Source of the DNA: Streptomyces sp. NBC_01283
GTDB taxonomy: Bacteria > Actinomycetota > Actinomycetes > Streptomycetales > Streptomycetaceae
Length of the DNA: 64,000 nt
NCBI RefSeq assembly: GCF_041435335.1
Contig: NZ_CP108430.1
Location: 7,095,001 to 7,159,000, forward strand
Reading direction: 5' to 3'
The translations under genes were made by a program, and so were the position numbers. Of this stretch, positions 56,705 to 64,000 are shown piece by piece; positions within the stretch are counted from its first letter, which is position 1; each line of letters starts with the position of its first letter. The notes beneath the pieces were generated by a model. The model was given only the letters and a program-made list of their open reading frames with translations, did not search any database and had not been told where the DNA came from.

Positions 56705-57985
56705 ATGCACATCTCTTTCCTTATTCACAACGCGTACGGCATCGGCGGGACGATCCGGACGACGTACAACTTGGCGAACACCCTCGCCGAGCAGCACGAC
56801 GTCGAGATCGTCTCCGTCTTCCGGCACCGCGACGAACCCGTGTTCTCGCCCGACTCCCGCGTCCGGCTCAGTCACCTCGTCGACATGCGCAAGGAAAGCC
56901 CCGGCTACGAGGGTGAGGCCGCCGACGCCCTGCGGCCCGCCCGGACGTTCCCCAGCGCGGAAGGCCGCTACGACCAGTACAGCGCCCTCACCGACCGGCG
57001 CATCGCCGAGCACCTCTCCTCGGTCAGCGCCGACGTGGTGGTCGGCACGCGCCCCGGCCTGAACGTGCACCTCGCCCGCGAGACCGCGCGCGGCGCGCTG
57101 CGCGTCGGCCAGGAGCACCTCACCCTGGACAGCCACTCCAAGGAACTGCGCCGTCAGCTCCGCAGCGTCTACCCCCGCCTCGACGTCCTGACCACGACGA
57201 CCGAGGCCGACGCCCGCGCCTACCGCCGCAAGATGCGCCTGCCCGGCGTCCACGTCCAGGCCGTGCCCAACCCCGTGCCCGCGCCCGGCATCGAGCCCGC
57301 CGACGGCTCCCAGAAGTGGGTCGTCGCGGCGGGGCGGCTCGCCCCCGTCAAGCGGTACGACCTGCTGATACGGGCCTTCGACCAAGTGCGCGCCGAGCGC
57401 CCCGACTGGCGCCTTCGGATCTACGGCGGCGGCAAGCAGAAGGACAAGCTGCGCGCCCTGATCGACGAACTCGGCCTCTACAACCACGTCTTCCTGATGG
57501 GACCCGCCCACCCCATCGAGCCCGAGTGGGCCAAGGGCTCCATCGCGGCCGTCACCTCCAGTCTCGAGTCCTTCGGCATGACCATCGTCGAGGCGATGCG
57601 CTGCGGCCTGCCCGTCGTCGCCACCGACTGCCCGCACGGGCCCGGCGAGATCATCGACAACGGCGTCGACGGACGCCTCGTCGAGGTCGGCAACCCCGAC
57701 GCGATCGCGGGCGGACTGCTCGAACTGATCAACGACGACGGGTTGCGACGGCAGATGGCGGACGCCGCCCTGGAGGACTCCGAGCGTTTCGACCCGGCCC
57801 GCATCGCCGAGCGCTACGACGCGATGTTCACCGGGATGCTGGACCGCGGCAGCTCCTTCGGCGGCCGGATGCGCGGCTCACTGCACCGCACCCGGGGCGC
57901 GCTCCTGAACGGCGCGTACGCGGTGCGGGACATCGGACACGGGGTACCGACCAGCGGCATACAGACGAAGGGATCCACCGCATGA
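56705..57985 (+). CDS. GT4-family glycosyltransferase
   Basis: 426 residues. The N-terminal loop AYGIGGTIRTTYNLANTLAE and the C-terminal WVVAAGRLAPVKRYDLLIRA are present, as is the EX7E motif ESFGMTIVE followed by AMRCGLPVVATDCPHGPGEI. The protein is soluble. The acceptor is unknown, possibly a cell-wall polymer. ATG follows GGGGACG. The stop overlaps the next gene (ATGA), so the two proteins are made together. Confidence 0.88.
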   Translation: MHISFLIHNAYGIGGTIRTTYNLANTLAEQHDVEIVSVFRHRDEPVFSPDSRVRLSHLVDMRKESPGYEGEAADALRPARTFPSAEGRYDQYSALTDRRIAEHLSSVSADVVVGTRPGLNVHLARETARGALRVGQEHLTLDSHSKELRRQLRSVYPRLDVLTTTTEADARAYRRKMRLPGVHVQAVPNPVPAPGIEPADGSQKWVVAAGRLAPVKRYDLLIRAFDQVRAERPDWRLRIYGGGKQKDKLRALIDELGLYNHVFLMGPAHPIEPEWAKGSIAAVTSSLESFGMTIVEAMRCGLPVVATDCPHGPGEIIDNGVDGRLVEVGNPDAIAGGLLELINDDGLRRQMADAALEDSERFDPARIAERYDAMFTGMLDRGSSFGGRMRGSLHRTRGALLNGAYAVRDIGHGVPTSGIQTKGSTA

Positions 57986-58857
57986 CGGCCTTGGCCACCT
58001 CGGACGCCTCATCGCCCTGCGGCACCGGTGCCGATCAGGGCGTCGCGGCGGCACCACGCGCCGACTGCATAGCCGACTCCGCCGGAGGCCTCACCTTCGA
58101 CGTCACCGACCCCGGTGGCAAGGGTGCGGCCTACCTGCTGCTGCGCCGCCGCGACGCGGCCTCCACCGACGAGGACGTGCGGCTCCCGCTGTCGCCGGCG
58201 GCCGACGGCAGGCTGCGGGCCGCGCTGCCCAGCAGCGTCGAGTTGGCCGAGGGACGCTGGAACGCCTACGCGGAGGTCGGGGGCGGCACCCCGCGCCGCC
58301 TCGCGCCCGGCGTCAACGACCTGCGCTCACTGGTCGACCGCGCCCCCAGCGGCGCCCGCGGCCACATCGCCGTCCGCATTCCGTACGCGACCAAGCAGGG
58401 CAACCTCTCCGTACGCAGCTGGCTGCGCGCCCCGCACGCGGAGGTCGGCGAGCTGCGGATCGCCGGGACCGCGATGACCGCGCAGGGCCGCGTGTACGGC
58501 ACCGCGCTGACCGGCGCCGCGTACGCCGAGGCGTCCCGCCGCGCCGAGCCCGACCGGATCGAGCGCTCCGAACTGGACGCCGACGGCGTGGAGTTCAGCT
58601 TCGGCCTGCACTGCGACGTGCTCGCGGCCGGCGGCCCGGGACCCTGGGACCTCTGGCTGCGCCCGGCGGGGGAGAGCGGGCCGCGGATCCGGCTCGCCCG
58701 GCTCCTGGACGACGTCCCGGACAAGAAGCAGATCTTCACCTACCCGGCGGTCCGGCTCGACACCGCGGCGCACGGTCCGCTGGAGGCCGGGGCGTACTAC
58801 ACGAACGACAACGACCTCTCGGTACGGATCCGCGAGGCGGAGCCGGTCGAGGACTGA
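57982..58857 (+). CDS. Hypothetical partner of the GT4 glycosyltransferase
   Basis: 291 residues with no signal or membrane helix. Beta-rich sequence (GGLTFDVTDPGGKGAAYLLL, YATKQGNLSVRSWL, GPWDLWLRPAGESGPRIRL) suggests two sandwich-like domains. Streptomyces homologues are often named 'transferase', apparently only from context. It could help bind the acceptor glycan. Its ATG is coupled to the glycosyltransferase. Confidence 0.7.
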   Translation: MTALATSDASSPCGTGADQGVAAAPRADCIADSAGGLTFDVTDPGGKGAAYLLLRRRDAASTDEDVRLPLSPAADGRLRAALPSSVELAEGRWNAYAEVGGGTPRRLAPGVNDLRSLVDRAPSGARGHIAVRIPYATKQGNLSVRSWLRAPHAEVGELRIAGTAMTAQGRVYGTALTGAAYAEASRRAEPDRIERSELDADGVEFSFGLHCDVLAAGGPGPWDLWLRPAGESGPRIRLARLLDDVPDKKQIFTYPAVRLDTAAHGPLEAGAYYTNDNDLSVRIREAEPVED

Positions 58858-58939
58858 CGCATGTCGAGGACTGACGCATAGGGAGAGCTGACGGCATCGC
58901 GGACCGTGGCTGTCCGCGACGCCGGGCACAATCAGCCCC

Positions 58940-60010
58940 ATGTTGGAGACCTCCGCACGCCTGCTCCGCCTGCTCTCGCTGCTCCAGGCCCACCGCGACT
59001 GGTCGGGCGCGGACCTGGCCGACCGGCTCGGCGTCACCCCGCGCACCGTCCGCCGTGACGTGGACCGGCTCCGCGAGCTCGGCTACCCCGTCAACGCGAG
59101 CCCCGGCACGGGCGGCGGCTACCAGCTGGGCGCGGGCGCGGAGCTGCCGCCGCTGCTCCTGGACGACGACGAGGCGGTCGCCGTGGCCGTCGGCCTGCGC
59201 ACCGCCGCCGGACAGGGCATCGAGGGCATCGGCGAGACCTCCGTACGCGCCCTGGCCAAGCTGGAGCAGGTCCTGCCGAACAGACTGCGGCGCAGGGTGG
59301 GCGCCCTGACGGCGTTCACGGTGCCGATGCTCAGGACCCCGCGGCAGCAGGCCGTCGACCCCTCGGTCCTGACCGAACTCGCCCACGCCTGCCGGGACGC
59401 GGAGCGGCTGCGCTTCGACTACCGCGACCACGGCGGCAGTTCGACCCGCCGCACCGTCGAACCGCACCGCATCGTCTGCACCGAGCGCCGCTGGTACCTG
59501 GTCGCCTGGGACGTCGACCGCGACGACTGGCGCACGTTCCGCGTGGACCGCATCGCCCCGAGGCCGCCGCACGGCCCGCGCTTCGAGCCACGCACCCCAC
59601 CCGCCGACGACCTCGCCGCGTACGTCTCCAAGGGCGTCTCCACGCGCGCGTACGCCGCACAGGCGGTGCTCCGGCTCCTGGTGCCCCTGGAGGAGGCGGC
59701 CCAGCGGATCACGCCGTCGGACGGCACGCTGGAGGCCGAGACCGAACGCAGCTGTCTGCTCCGCACGGGCGCCCTGAGCCTGGACGTCATGGTGATCCAC
59801 GTGCTCCTGATGGGCTTCGAGTTCGAGGTCGTCGAACCGGCGGACTTCACCGAACGGATCGGCGAGGCGCGGGACCTGCTCAGCCGGGCCCTGGACCGGG
59901 GTGTTCGGTCTGCGGATCCGGGTGCTGTTCCTCCGGCGGCTGGAACGCCGCGTACCGCGGATGGTGCAGATCGAACGCCGGGGACTCGGAGCGGATCCGG
60001 GGCAGCGTGA
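58940..60010 (+). CDS. HTH-WYL (YafY-like) transcriptional regulator
   Basis: 356 residues. The N-terminal DeoR-like helix-turn-helix is [20 protein letters not shown] (~22-41). The WYL domain lies at about 140-215 ([40 protein letters not shown]), followed by a WCX-type segment to ~315. The last ~38 residues are low-complexity and lie antisense to the end of ctaD. CACAAT seven bases before ATG suggests a leaderless message. WYL proteins often sense nucleic acid ligands; the target is unknown. Confidence 0.88.
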   Translation: MLETSARLLRLLSLLQAHRDWSGADLADRLGVTPRTVRRDVDRLRELGYPVNASPGTGGGYQLGAGAELPPLLLDDDEAVAVAVGLRTAAGQGIEGIGETSVRALAKLEQVLPNRLRRRVGALTAFTVPMLRTPRQQAVDPSVLTELAHACRDAERLRFDYRDHGGSSTRRTVEPHRIVCTERRWYLVAWDVDRDDWRTFRVDRIAPRPPHGPRFEPRTPPADDLAAYVSKGVSTRAYAAQAVLRLLVPLEEAAQRITPSDGTLEAETERSCLLRTGALSLDVMVIHVLLMGFEFEVVEPADFTERIGEARDLLSRALDRGVRSADPGAVPPAAGTPRTADGADRTPGTRSGSGAA

Positions 60011-61583
60011 CGAAGTTGTGGCGCGGCGCCGGGCAGGCGGTGGCCCACTCCAGGGAACGGCCGAAGCCCCAGGGATCGTCGACGTCGACCTTCTTGCCGT
60101 ACTTGGCGGTCCTCCAGACGTTGTAGAGGAACGGCAGCGTGGACATGCCGAGCAGGAACGCCCCCATGGACGAGATGGTGTTGAGCGCGGTGAAGCCGTC
60201 CGTCGCGAGATAGTCCGCGTACCGCCGTGGCATGCCCTCCGCGCCCAGCCAGTGCTGGACGAGGAACGTCACGTGGAAGCCGACGAAGAGCGTCCAGAAG
60301 TGGATCTTGCCGAGCGTCTCGTCGAGCATCTTCCCGGTGAACTTGGGCCACCAGAAGTAGAAGCCGCCGAAGGTCGCGAAGACGACGGTGCCGAACACGA
60401 CGTAGTGGAAGTGGGCCACGACGAAGTACGAGTCGGTGACGTGGAAGTCGAGGGGCGGCGAGGCCAGGATGACGCCGGTGAGCCCGCCGAAGAGGAAGCT
60501 CACCAGGAAGCCGATCGCCCACAGCATCGGTGTCTCGAACGACAGCGAGCCCTTGAGCATCGTCCCCGTCCAGTTGAAGAACTTCACGCCCGTGGGGATC
60601 GCGATGAGGAAGGACATGAAGGAGAAGAAGGGCAGAAGCACCGCGCCCGTCGCGAACATGTGGTGCGCCCACACGACGACGGAGAGCCCGGTGATGGCCA
60701 TCGTCGCGCCGATCAGGGGCAGATAGCCGAAGATCGGCTTCCTGCTGAACACCGGGATGATCTCGGAGATGATCCCGAAGAACGGCAGCGCGATGATGTA
60801 GACCTCGGGATGCCCGAAGAACCAGAAGAGGTGCTGCCACAGCAGCGCACCGCCGTTCTCCGGGGCGAACACCATGGAGCCGAAGCGCCGGTCCGCCTCC
60901 AGGACGAGCAGCGCGGCCGCGAGCACGGGGAACGCGAGGAGCACCAGGATCGAGGTGAACAGGACGTTCCAGGTGAAGACGGGCATCCGGAACATCGTCA
61001 TCCCCGGCGCCCGCATCCCGATGACGGTCGTCAGGAAGTTCACCGAGCCCAGGATCGTGCCGAACCCGGAGAGCGCGAGCCCCATGATCCACAGGTCGGC
61101 GCCGATCCCCGGCGACCGCTCCATGCTGTTGAGCGGCGCGTAGGCGAACCAGCCGAAGTTGGCGGGGCCCCCGGGCACCAGGAACGAGCCGAGCACCATC
61201 AGGCCGCCGAAGAGGAACAGCCAGTACGACAGCATGTTGAGCCGCGGGAAGGCCACGTCCGGGGCGCCGATCTGCAGCGGCATGATCTCGTTGGCGAAGC
61301 CGGCGAAGGTCGGCGTCGCGAAGAGCAGCAGCATGATCGTTCCGTGCATGGTGAACATCTGGTTGAACTCGTTGTTCGACATGAGCTGCAGCCCGGGACG
61401 GGCGAGCTCGGCGCGCATCATCAGGGCAAGGAGGCCCGCGATGAGGAAGAACACGAACGACGTGATCAGGTACAGGTGACCGATCTTCTTGTGGTCGGTG
61501 GTGGTCAGCCAGTCCACGAGGACCCGGCCCGGACTCTTCTGCCGGACCGGCGGTGCTGCCGCGGTTGCGGTCTCAGTCCCCAT
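59880..61583 (-). CDS. ctaD: Cytochrome c oxidase subunit I (aa3 type)
   Basis: 567 residues with twelve membrane helices. Heme and copper ligands are seen in [29 protein letters not shown] (Cu-B His and cross-linked Tyr), [10 protein letters not shown] and [13 protein letters not shown]. The D-channel and K-channel regions appear normal. No other oxidase subunit gene is nearby, so it is an orphan copy. Streptomyces commonly carry one besides the main cta/qcr cluster. AAGGGG precedes the ATG by seven bases. The 3' end overlaps the WYL gene by 131 bases. Confidence 0.95.
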   Translation of the reverse strand: MGTETATAAAPPVRQKSPGRVLVDWLTTTDHKKIGHLYLITSFVFFLIAGLLALMMRAELARPGLQLMSNNEFNQMFTMHGTIMLLLFATPTFAGFANEIMPLQIGAPDVAFPRLNMLSYWLFLFGGLMVLGSFLVPGGPANFGWFAYAPLNSMERSPGIGADLWIMGLALSGFGTILGSVNFLTTVIGMRAPGMTMFRMPVFTWNVLFTSILVLLAFPVLAAALLVLEADRRFGSMVFAPENGGALLWQHLFWFFGHPEVYIIALPFFGIISEIIPVFSRKPIFGYLPLIGATMAITGLSVVVWAHHMFATGAVLLPFFSFMSFLIAIPTGVKFFNWTGTMLKGSLSFETPMLWAIGFLVSFLFGGLTGVILASPPLDFHVTDSYFVVAHFHYVVFGTVVFATFGGFYFWWPKFTGKMLDETLGKIHFWTLFVGFHVTFLVQHWLGAEGMPRRYADYLATDGFTALNTISSMGAFLLGMSTLPFLYNVWRTAKYGKKVDVDDPWGFGRSLEWATACPAPRHNFVTLPRIRSESPAFDLHHPRYAAFQPPEEQHPDPQTEHPGPGPG

Positions 61584-61999
61584 CGCTCGCCCCTTCGCCG
61601 TTGCGCCGCTGGCCCTGCACGAAGCACCCGCCATGATGCTCGCGTCCCACCCGGATCCGACAGGGGGCGTACCGGCCCGCTGTGCTGGAACCCTGAATTC
61701 CCTATGTGTCGTCACCTCTCGCCGGGTGCCCCGGATTCGGAAGTGGGGAGGGTGTGTAAAGGCAACTCCGCGGTCTGTCCGCCGCGCTATTCCGGTGGTA
61801 TCGGAGCGCTCTCGGGGAGCTCGCGGGAAATCCAGGAATGGTGTCGGAACAACTCCGGAACCGCCCGTACGTGTGACGGAGTTAAGGCGAAACGGGCGTC
61901 GTGATCCTGTGACAAAAGCGTGACCGGAGGGGGACCGGTGACGCATGGTGTCCGGCTACGGCCTTCCCCGGCCCGGCCGGGCCGCCTAACGTGGCGGGC
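61584..61999. promoter_or_regulatory. Divergent promoter interval, ctaD / I78 inhibitor
   Basis: About 415 bases without a convincing gene. The right end holds TAACGT (61987-61992), a probable -10 for the leaderless inhibitor gene seven bases on. The centre (61740-61930) has GTGTAAAGGCAACTCC and AGTTAAGGCGAAACG, AT-richer than its flanks and likely to carry the ctaD promoter. Confidence 0.45.
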
Positions 62000-62215
62000 A
62001 TGGCACCTATACCGACCCCTCCCGCCGAACCCCAGGACAGCTTCGACGCCTACGTCGGCCTCGCGGCCGAGGGCGCCGAGCGGCAGGCCCGCGAGCGCGG
62101 CTGGTCCACCGTCAGGTCGCTGCCGCCGGGCGCGATCATCACCATGGAGTACCTCGCGGGGCGGCTCAACTTCGAGGTCAAGGAAGGCGTCGTGATCCGC
62201 TGCTGGAAGGGCTGA
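62000..62215 (+). CDS. I78-family peptidase inhibitor
   Basis: 71 residues. The C-terminal half matches Inhibitor_I78: SLPPGAIITMEYLAGRLNFE then VKEGVVIRCWKG, with the single late Cys. Family members block serine peptidases. No signal peptide is seen, so any target may be cytosolic, unless the start is misread. ATG 62000 fits a leaderless message; a GTG three codons upstream is in frame. Confidence 0.8.
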   Translation: MAPIPTPPAEPQDSFDAYVGLAAEGAERQARERGWSTVRSLPPGAIITMEYLAGRLNFEVKEGVVIRCWKG

Positions 62216-62272
62216 TGACTCCGGTCGGCCCCGGCGGCGTATGACCACGGCACGGCGGCCACGGCACGGCGA

Positions 62273-62305
62273 AAGGCCCCGGTTCCTGGACGGAACCGGG
62301 GCCTT
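62273..62305. terminator. Bidirectional terminator
   Basis: 14-bp perfect stem (62273-62286 with 62292-62305) and a five-base loop, between the convergent inhibitor and PAP2 genes. No U-tract. Confidence 0.85.
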
Positions 62306-62354
62306 CGCGATGCGGGGGATGGGTTGTGCGTACCGGCCCCCGCTGTCTTCGGGG

Positions 62355-63368
62355 CTAGCCGCCCGCCACCGGGCGGGGCGACGTGGCGGCGCGTGAGGCC
62401 CGCTCGGAGTGCGGCGGGCGGCGGCTGCCTGCCGGAGTGACCGGGCTGCGCTCGGAGCGCGGTGTGTGCGGTCCCGGCGCGAGGTAGGCCGGGGCGCGGG
62501 CCGGGCGGGCGGCGCCGACCGGCTCGCGGAGCGGGGGCTCGCCGGGCGGGGCGGTCGCGGGCTGCGGCACCCTCGCGGGGGCCGGGGCGACCGGGGCCGT
62601 GAGACCGGCGCGGCGGGCGCGCCACAGGTCCCGCAGGCTGAAGATCCAGCCCTCGACCCGGGTGAGCAGCGGCTCCACCCAGGGCAGCGCGAGCAGGACG
62701 AGCAGACCCGCGGCCCAGCCGAGGAGGACGTCGCTCAGCCAGTGCGTGCCGAGGTACACCGTGGTCAGGCCGACGCTGAGGGAGACCACGGCGGAGAGCG
62801 CCGAGAGGTAGCGGCGGGTACGCGGGGTGGAGGCCATATAGGCCAGGATTCCCCAGGTCACGACGGCGTTGGCGGTGTGGCCGGAGGGAAATATATCGCC
62901 GCCGAGCCACATCTCGTTGGCGCCGATCGTGGTGGCGTAGTGCGGGCCGAGGCGGCCCATGCCGAGCTTGGCGGCGCCGACCGTGACGTTGAGCAGCAGC
63001 AGGGCGGCGCCGAACGTCAGGAGCGGTCGGATGGTGTGCTGACGCCAGGAGCGCCAGCCCAGCCAGGCCGCGACCATCACGGCGGTCGGGCCGCGCTGGC
63101 CGAGGACCACCCAGTAGTCGAGGAAGGCGTGGATCTCGGGCCACTGCTGGTAGGGCCGGAAGAACATGACCTGCCAGTCGAACCGCACCAGCCACGACGT
63201 GGTCAGCACGGCGACCACGATGGCGAGGTAGAAGGCCAGGGTCGCGCTGAAGAGCACGATCCTGTGTCTGCTCATCCTCGGCAGATCGAGGCCGGCCGGT
63301 CGTTCCGGCTCCCGGTCGAGACGGGCGAAGACCCGGTCCAGACGGGTGAGGTTTCGTTCGGTACGCAC
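62355..63368 (-). CDS. PAP2-family membrane phosphatase
   Basis: 337 residues. Five to six membrane helices contain the PAP2 motifs KLGMGRLGPHY (motif 1 in altered form), FPSGHTANAV (motif 2) and TVYLGTHWLSDVLLGW (motif 3, catalytic His and Asp). The C-terminal ~85 residues are a Pro/Ala/Arg-rich cytosolic tail. Possible substrates include undecaprenyl pyrophosphate and phosphatidate. GTG 63368 (VRTERNL) is preferred because TAACGT lies seven bases before it. Confidence 0.9.
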   Translation of the reverse strand: MRTERNLTRLDRVFARLDREPERPAGLDLPRMSRHRIVLFSATLAFYLAIVVAVLTTSWLVRFDWQVMFFRPYQQWPEIHAFLDYWVVLGQRGPTAVMVAAWLGWRSWRQHTIRPLLTFGAALLLLNVTVGAAKLGMGRLGPHYATTIGANEMWLGGDIFPSGHTANAVVTWGILAYMASTPRTRRYLSALSAVVSLSVGLTTVYLGTHWLSDVLLGWAAGLLVLLALPWVEPLLTRVEGWIFSLRDLWRARRAGLTAPVAPAPARVPQPATAPPGEPPLREPVGAARPARAPAYLAPGPHTPRSERSPVTPAGSRRPPHSERASRAATSPRPVAGG

Positions 63369-63375
63369 CCAATCG

Positions 63376-63381
63376 ACGTTA
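63376..63381 (-). promoter_or_regulatory. Putative -10 box, leaderless PAP2 gene
   Basis: TAACGT on the minus strand, seven bases before the GTG at 63368. Confidence 0.5.
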
Positions 63382-63604
63382 CAGCGAGTGAGTGAGGGAC
63401 TAGGCCGAATCAGTGGCTTTGTGATGACGATGTGATGTGGCATTGATCTCAGACGGAAGTTTATTCCTGAGGTTTCCCTATTCCGAGACGAGGCCATTAC
63501 CGAATTCGTTGATCATTTGCGGGACCGTTTTATGGCCCTTATTAATTCGTTCACCGGGGGCTGGTGCGGAATTTCCCGTGCGCTCACCGGGACCCCGGAA
63601 ATGA
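63382..63604. other. AT-rich intergenic segment
   Basis: About 220 bases without a gene. 63420-63590 is strikingly AT-rich for this genome (AGTTTATTCC, TTTTATGGCCCTTATTAATT). It lies upstream of the PAP2 gene and downstream of the partial membrane-protein gene, so it may be a regulatory region or Lsr2-type silencing site. No clear hairpin was seen. Confidence 0.5.
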
Positions 63605-64000
63605 TCATGGCGGACCCGAGCCGTTCAGCCAGAACGCCCCGTACACCGCGCTCGCCACGGCCACACCCCCCAGGACCAGCGCCGACCTGGGCGTACGCAG
63701 CCGGGCGAGCGCCACCGCGAGCGGCAGGAGCAAGGGGAAGGCGGGCAGCAGGAGGCGCGGCTTCGAGCCGAAATAGCCCGCGGCGCACAGGGCGAGCGCC
63801 ACGACGATCCCGCAGTAGACGAGGAGCGGCAGCGGCTGCTTCCTCCGTACGCCGATGACGTACAGCCAGACCACCAGGGCGACCCCGAGGATCAGGCCGA
63901 CTCCCGCGAGGGCTCCGGGGAAGCCGGTGAACTTGTCGCCGACGAAGCGGGCGAAGGCGTAGCCGAAGTCGAAGCCGTTGCCCCAGCCCGCCTGGACGTC
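63605..64000 (-). CDS. Polytopic membrane protein, C-terminal part (possible glycosyltransferase)
   Basis: The frame is open from the window edge to TGA at 63605, 131 codons. It opens DVQAGWGNGFDFGYAFARFV and contains at least three membrane helices, with GSKPRLLLPAFPLLLPLAVA near the end. This resembles the C-terminal part of PIG-V/mannosyltransferase-like actinobacterial membrane proteins, but the catalytic N-terminus is outside the window. Confidence 0.7.
   Translation of the reverse strand, partial: DVQAGWGNGFDFGYAFARFVGDKFTGFPGALAGVGLILGVALVVWLYVIGVRRKQPLPLLVYCGIVVALALCAAGYFGSKPRLLLPAFPLLLPLAVALARLRTPRSALVLGGVAVASAVYGAFWLNGSGPP

Overview
The window is a very G+C-rich (about 70% by eye) chromosomal stretch of an actinomycete, almost certainly Streptomyces or a close relative. 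The rRNA operon ends without tRNAs, third codon positions are strongly G/C, GTG starts are common, many genes look leaderless, and lineage markers are present (Rpf-LysM proteins, DmdR/IdeR-type iron box, NrtR, recN-pyrG-ald-parA-scpAB block). No insertion sequence, prophage, CRISPR array or tRNA gene was recognised. It reads as stable core chromosome.

Layout. 1-3789: 3' end of 16S rRNA, complete 23S and 5S rRNA, and a strong terminator. 3860-8355: a protein with a 400-residue Arg/Asp/Gly repeat fused to a TPR domain, a DUF1015 protein, and a HAD phosphatase with a DNA-damage-type promoter. 8508-13689: divergent ferric-siderophore uptake cluster (SIP reductase, Tat-type binding lipoprotein, two FecCD permeases, ATPase) around one iron box. 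13673-19502: SCP2-like protein, a small conserved gene, tlyA, nadK, an FtsX-type permease and recN. 19549-28388: MraY-like membrane protein, GT4 glycosyltransferase, PucR regulator, GH15 enzyme, pyrG and a Nudix ADP-ribose pyrophosphatase. 28556-36900: TPR ATPase, ald, parA-like, an RHH-like protein, scpA, scpB and an rluB-type pseudouridine synthase. 36984-39465: NrtR-type regulator with a 39-bp palindromic operator, ADP-ribosylglycohydrolase, and a nucleotidyltransferase. 39488-41263: Rieske / membrane / anchored-protein operon. 41454-46542: YidB-like protein, aroH, tyrA, cmk, plsC, der. 46615-50121: two hypothetical proteins and two Rpf-LysM secreted hydrolases. 50096-56540: a Liv-type ABC importer with LivH-LivM-LivG fused in one chain. 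56705-64000: GT4 glycosyltransferase pair, WYL regulator, cytochrome oxidase subunit I, I78 inhibitor, PAP2 phosphatase and a partial membrane protein.

The backbone TPR-HAD-small gene-tlyA-nadK-recN-pyrG-Nudix-parA-scpA-scpB-rluB-cmk-der follows the order I recall for M. tuberculosis Rv1691-Rv1713. Streptomyces-type genes are interleaved with it. Functionally it joins rRNA maturation (TlyA, RluB, Der), chromosome maintenance (RecN, ParA, ScpAB), nucleotide and NAD metabolism (PyrG, Cmk, NadK, Nudix, NrtR/ARH) and aromatic amino acid synthesis (AroH, TyrA).

The items most worth a second look are the NrtR operator with its ADP-ribosyl hydrolase module, the Rieske/DUF6529 operon, the ParA-RHH-ScpAB cluster, the LivHMG fusion with seven 21-residue repeats, the duplicated Tat-lipobox leader before the siderophore-binding protein, the RecA-NDp-like promoter, and a set of eleven starts with a TAnnnT hexamer 6-8 bases upstream.
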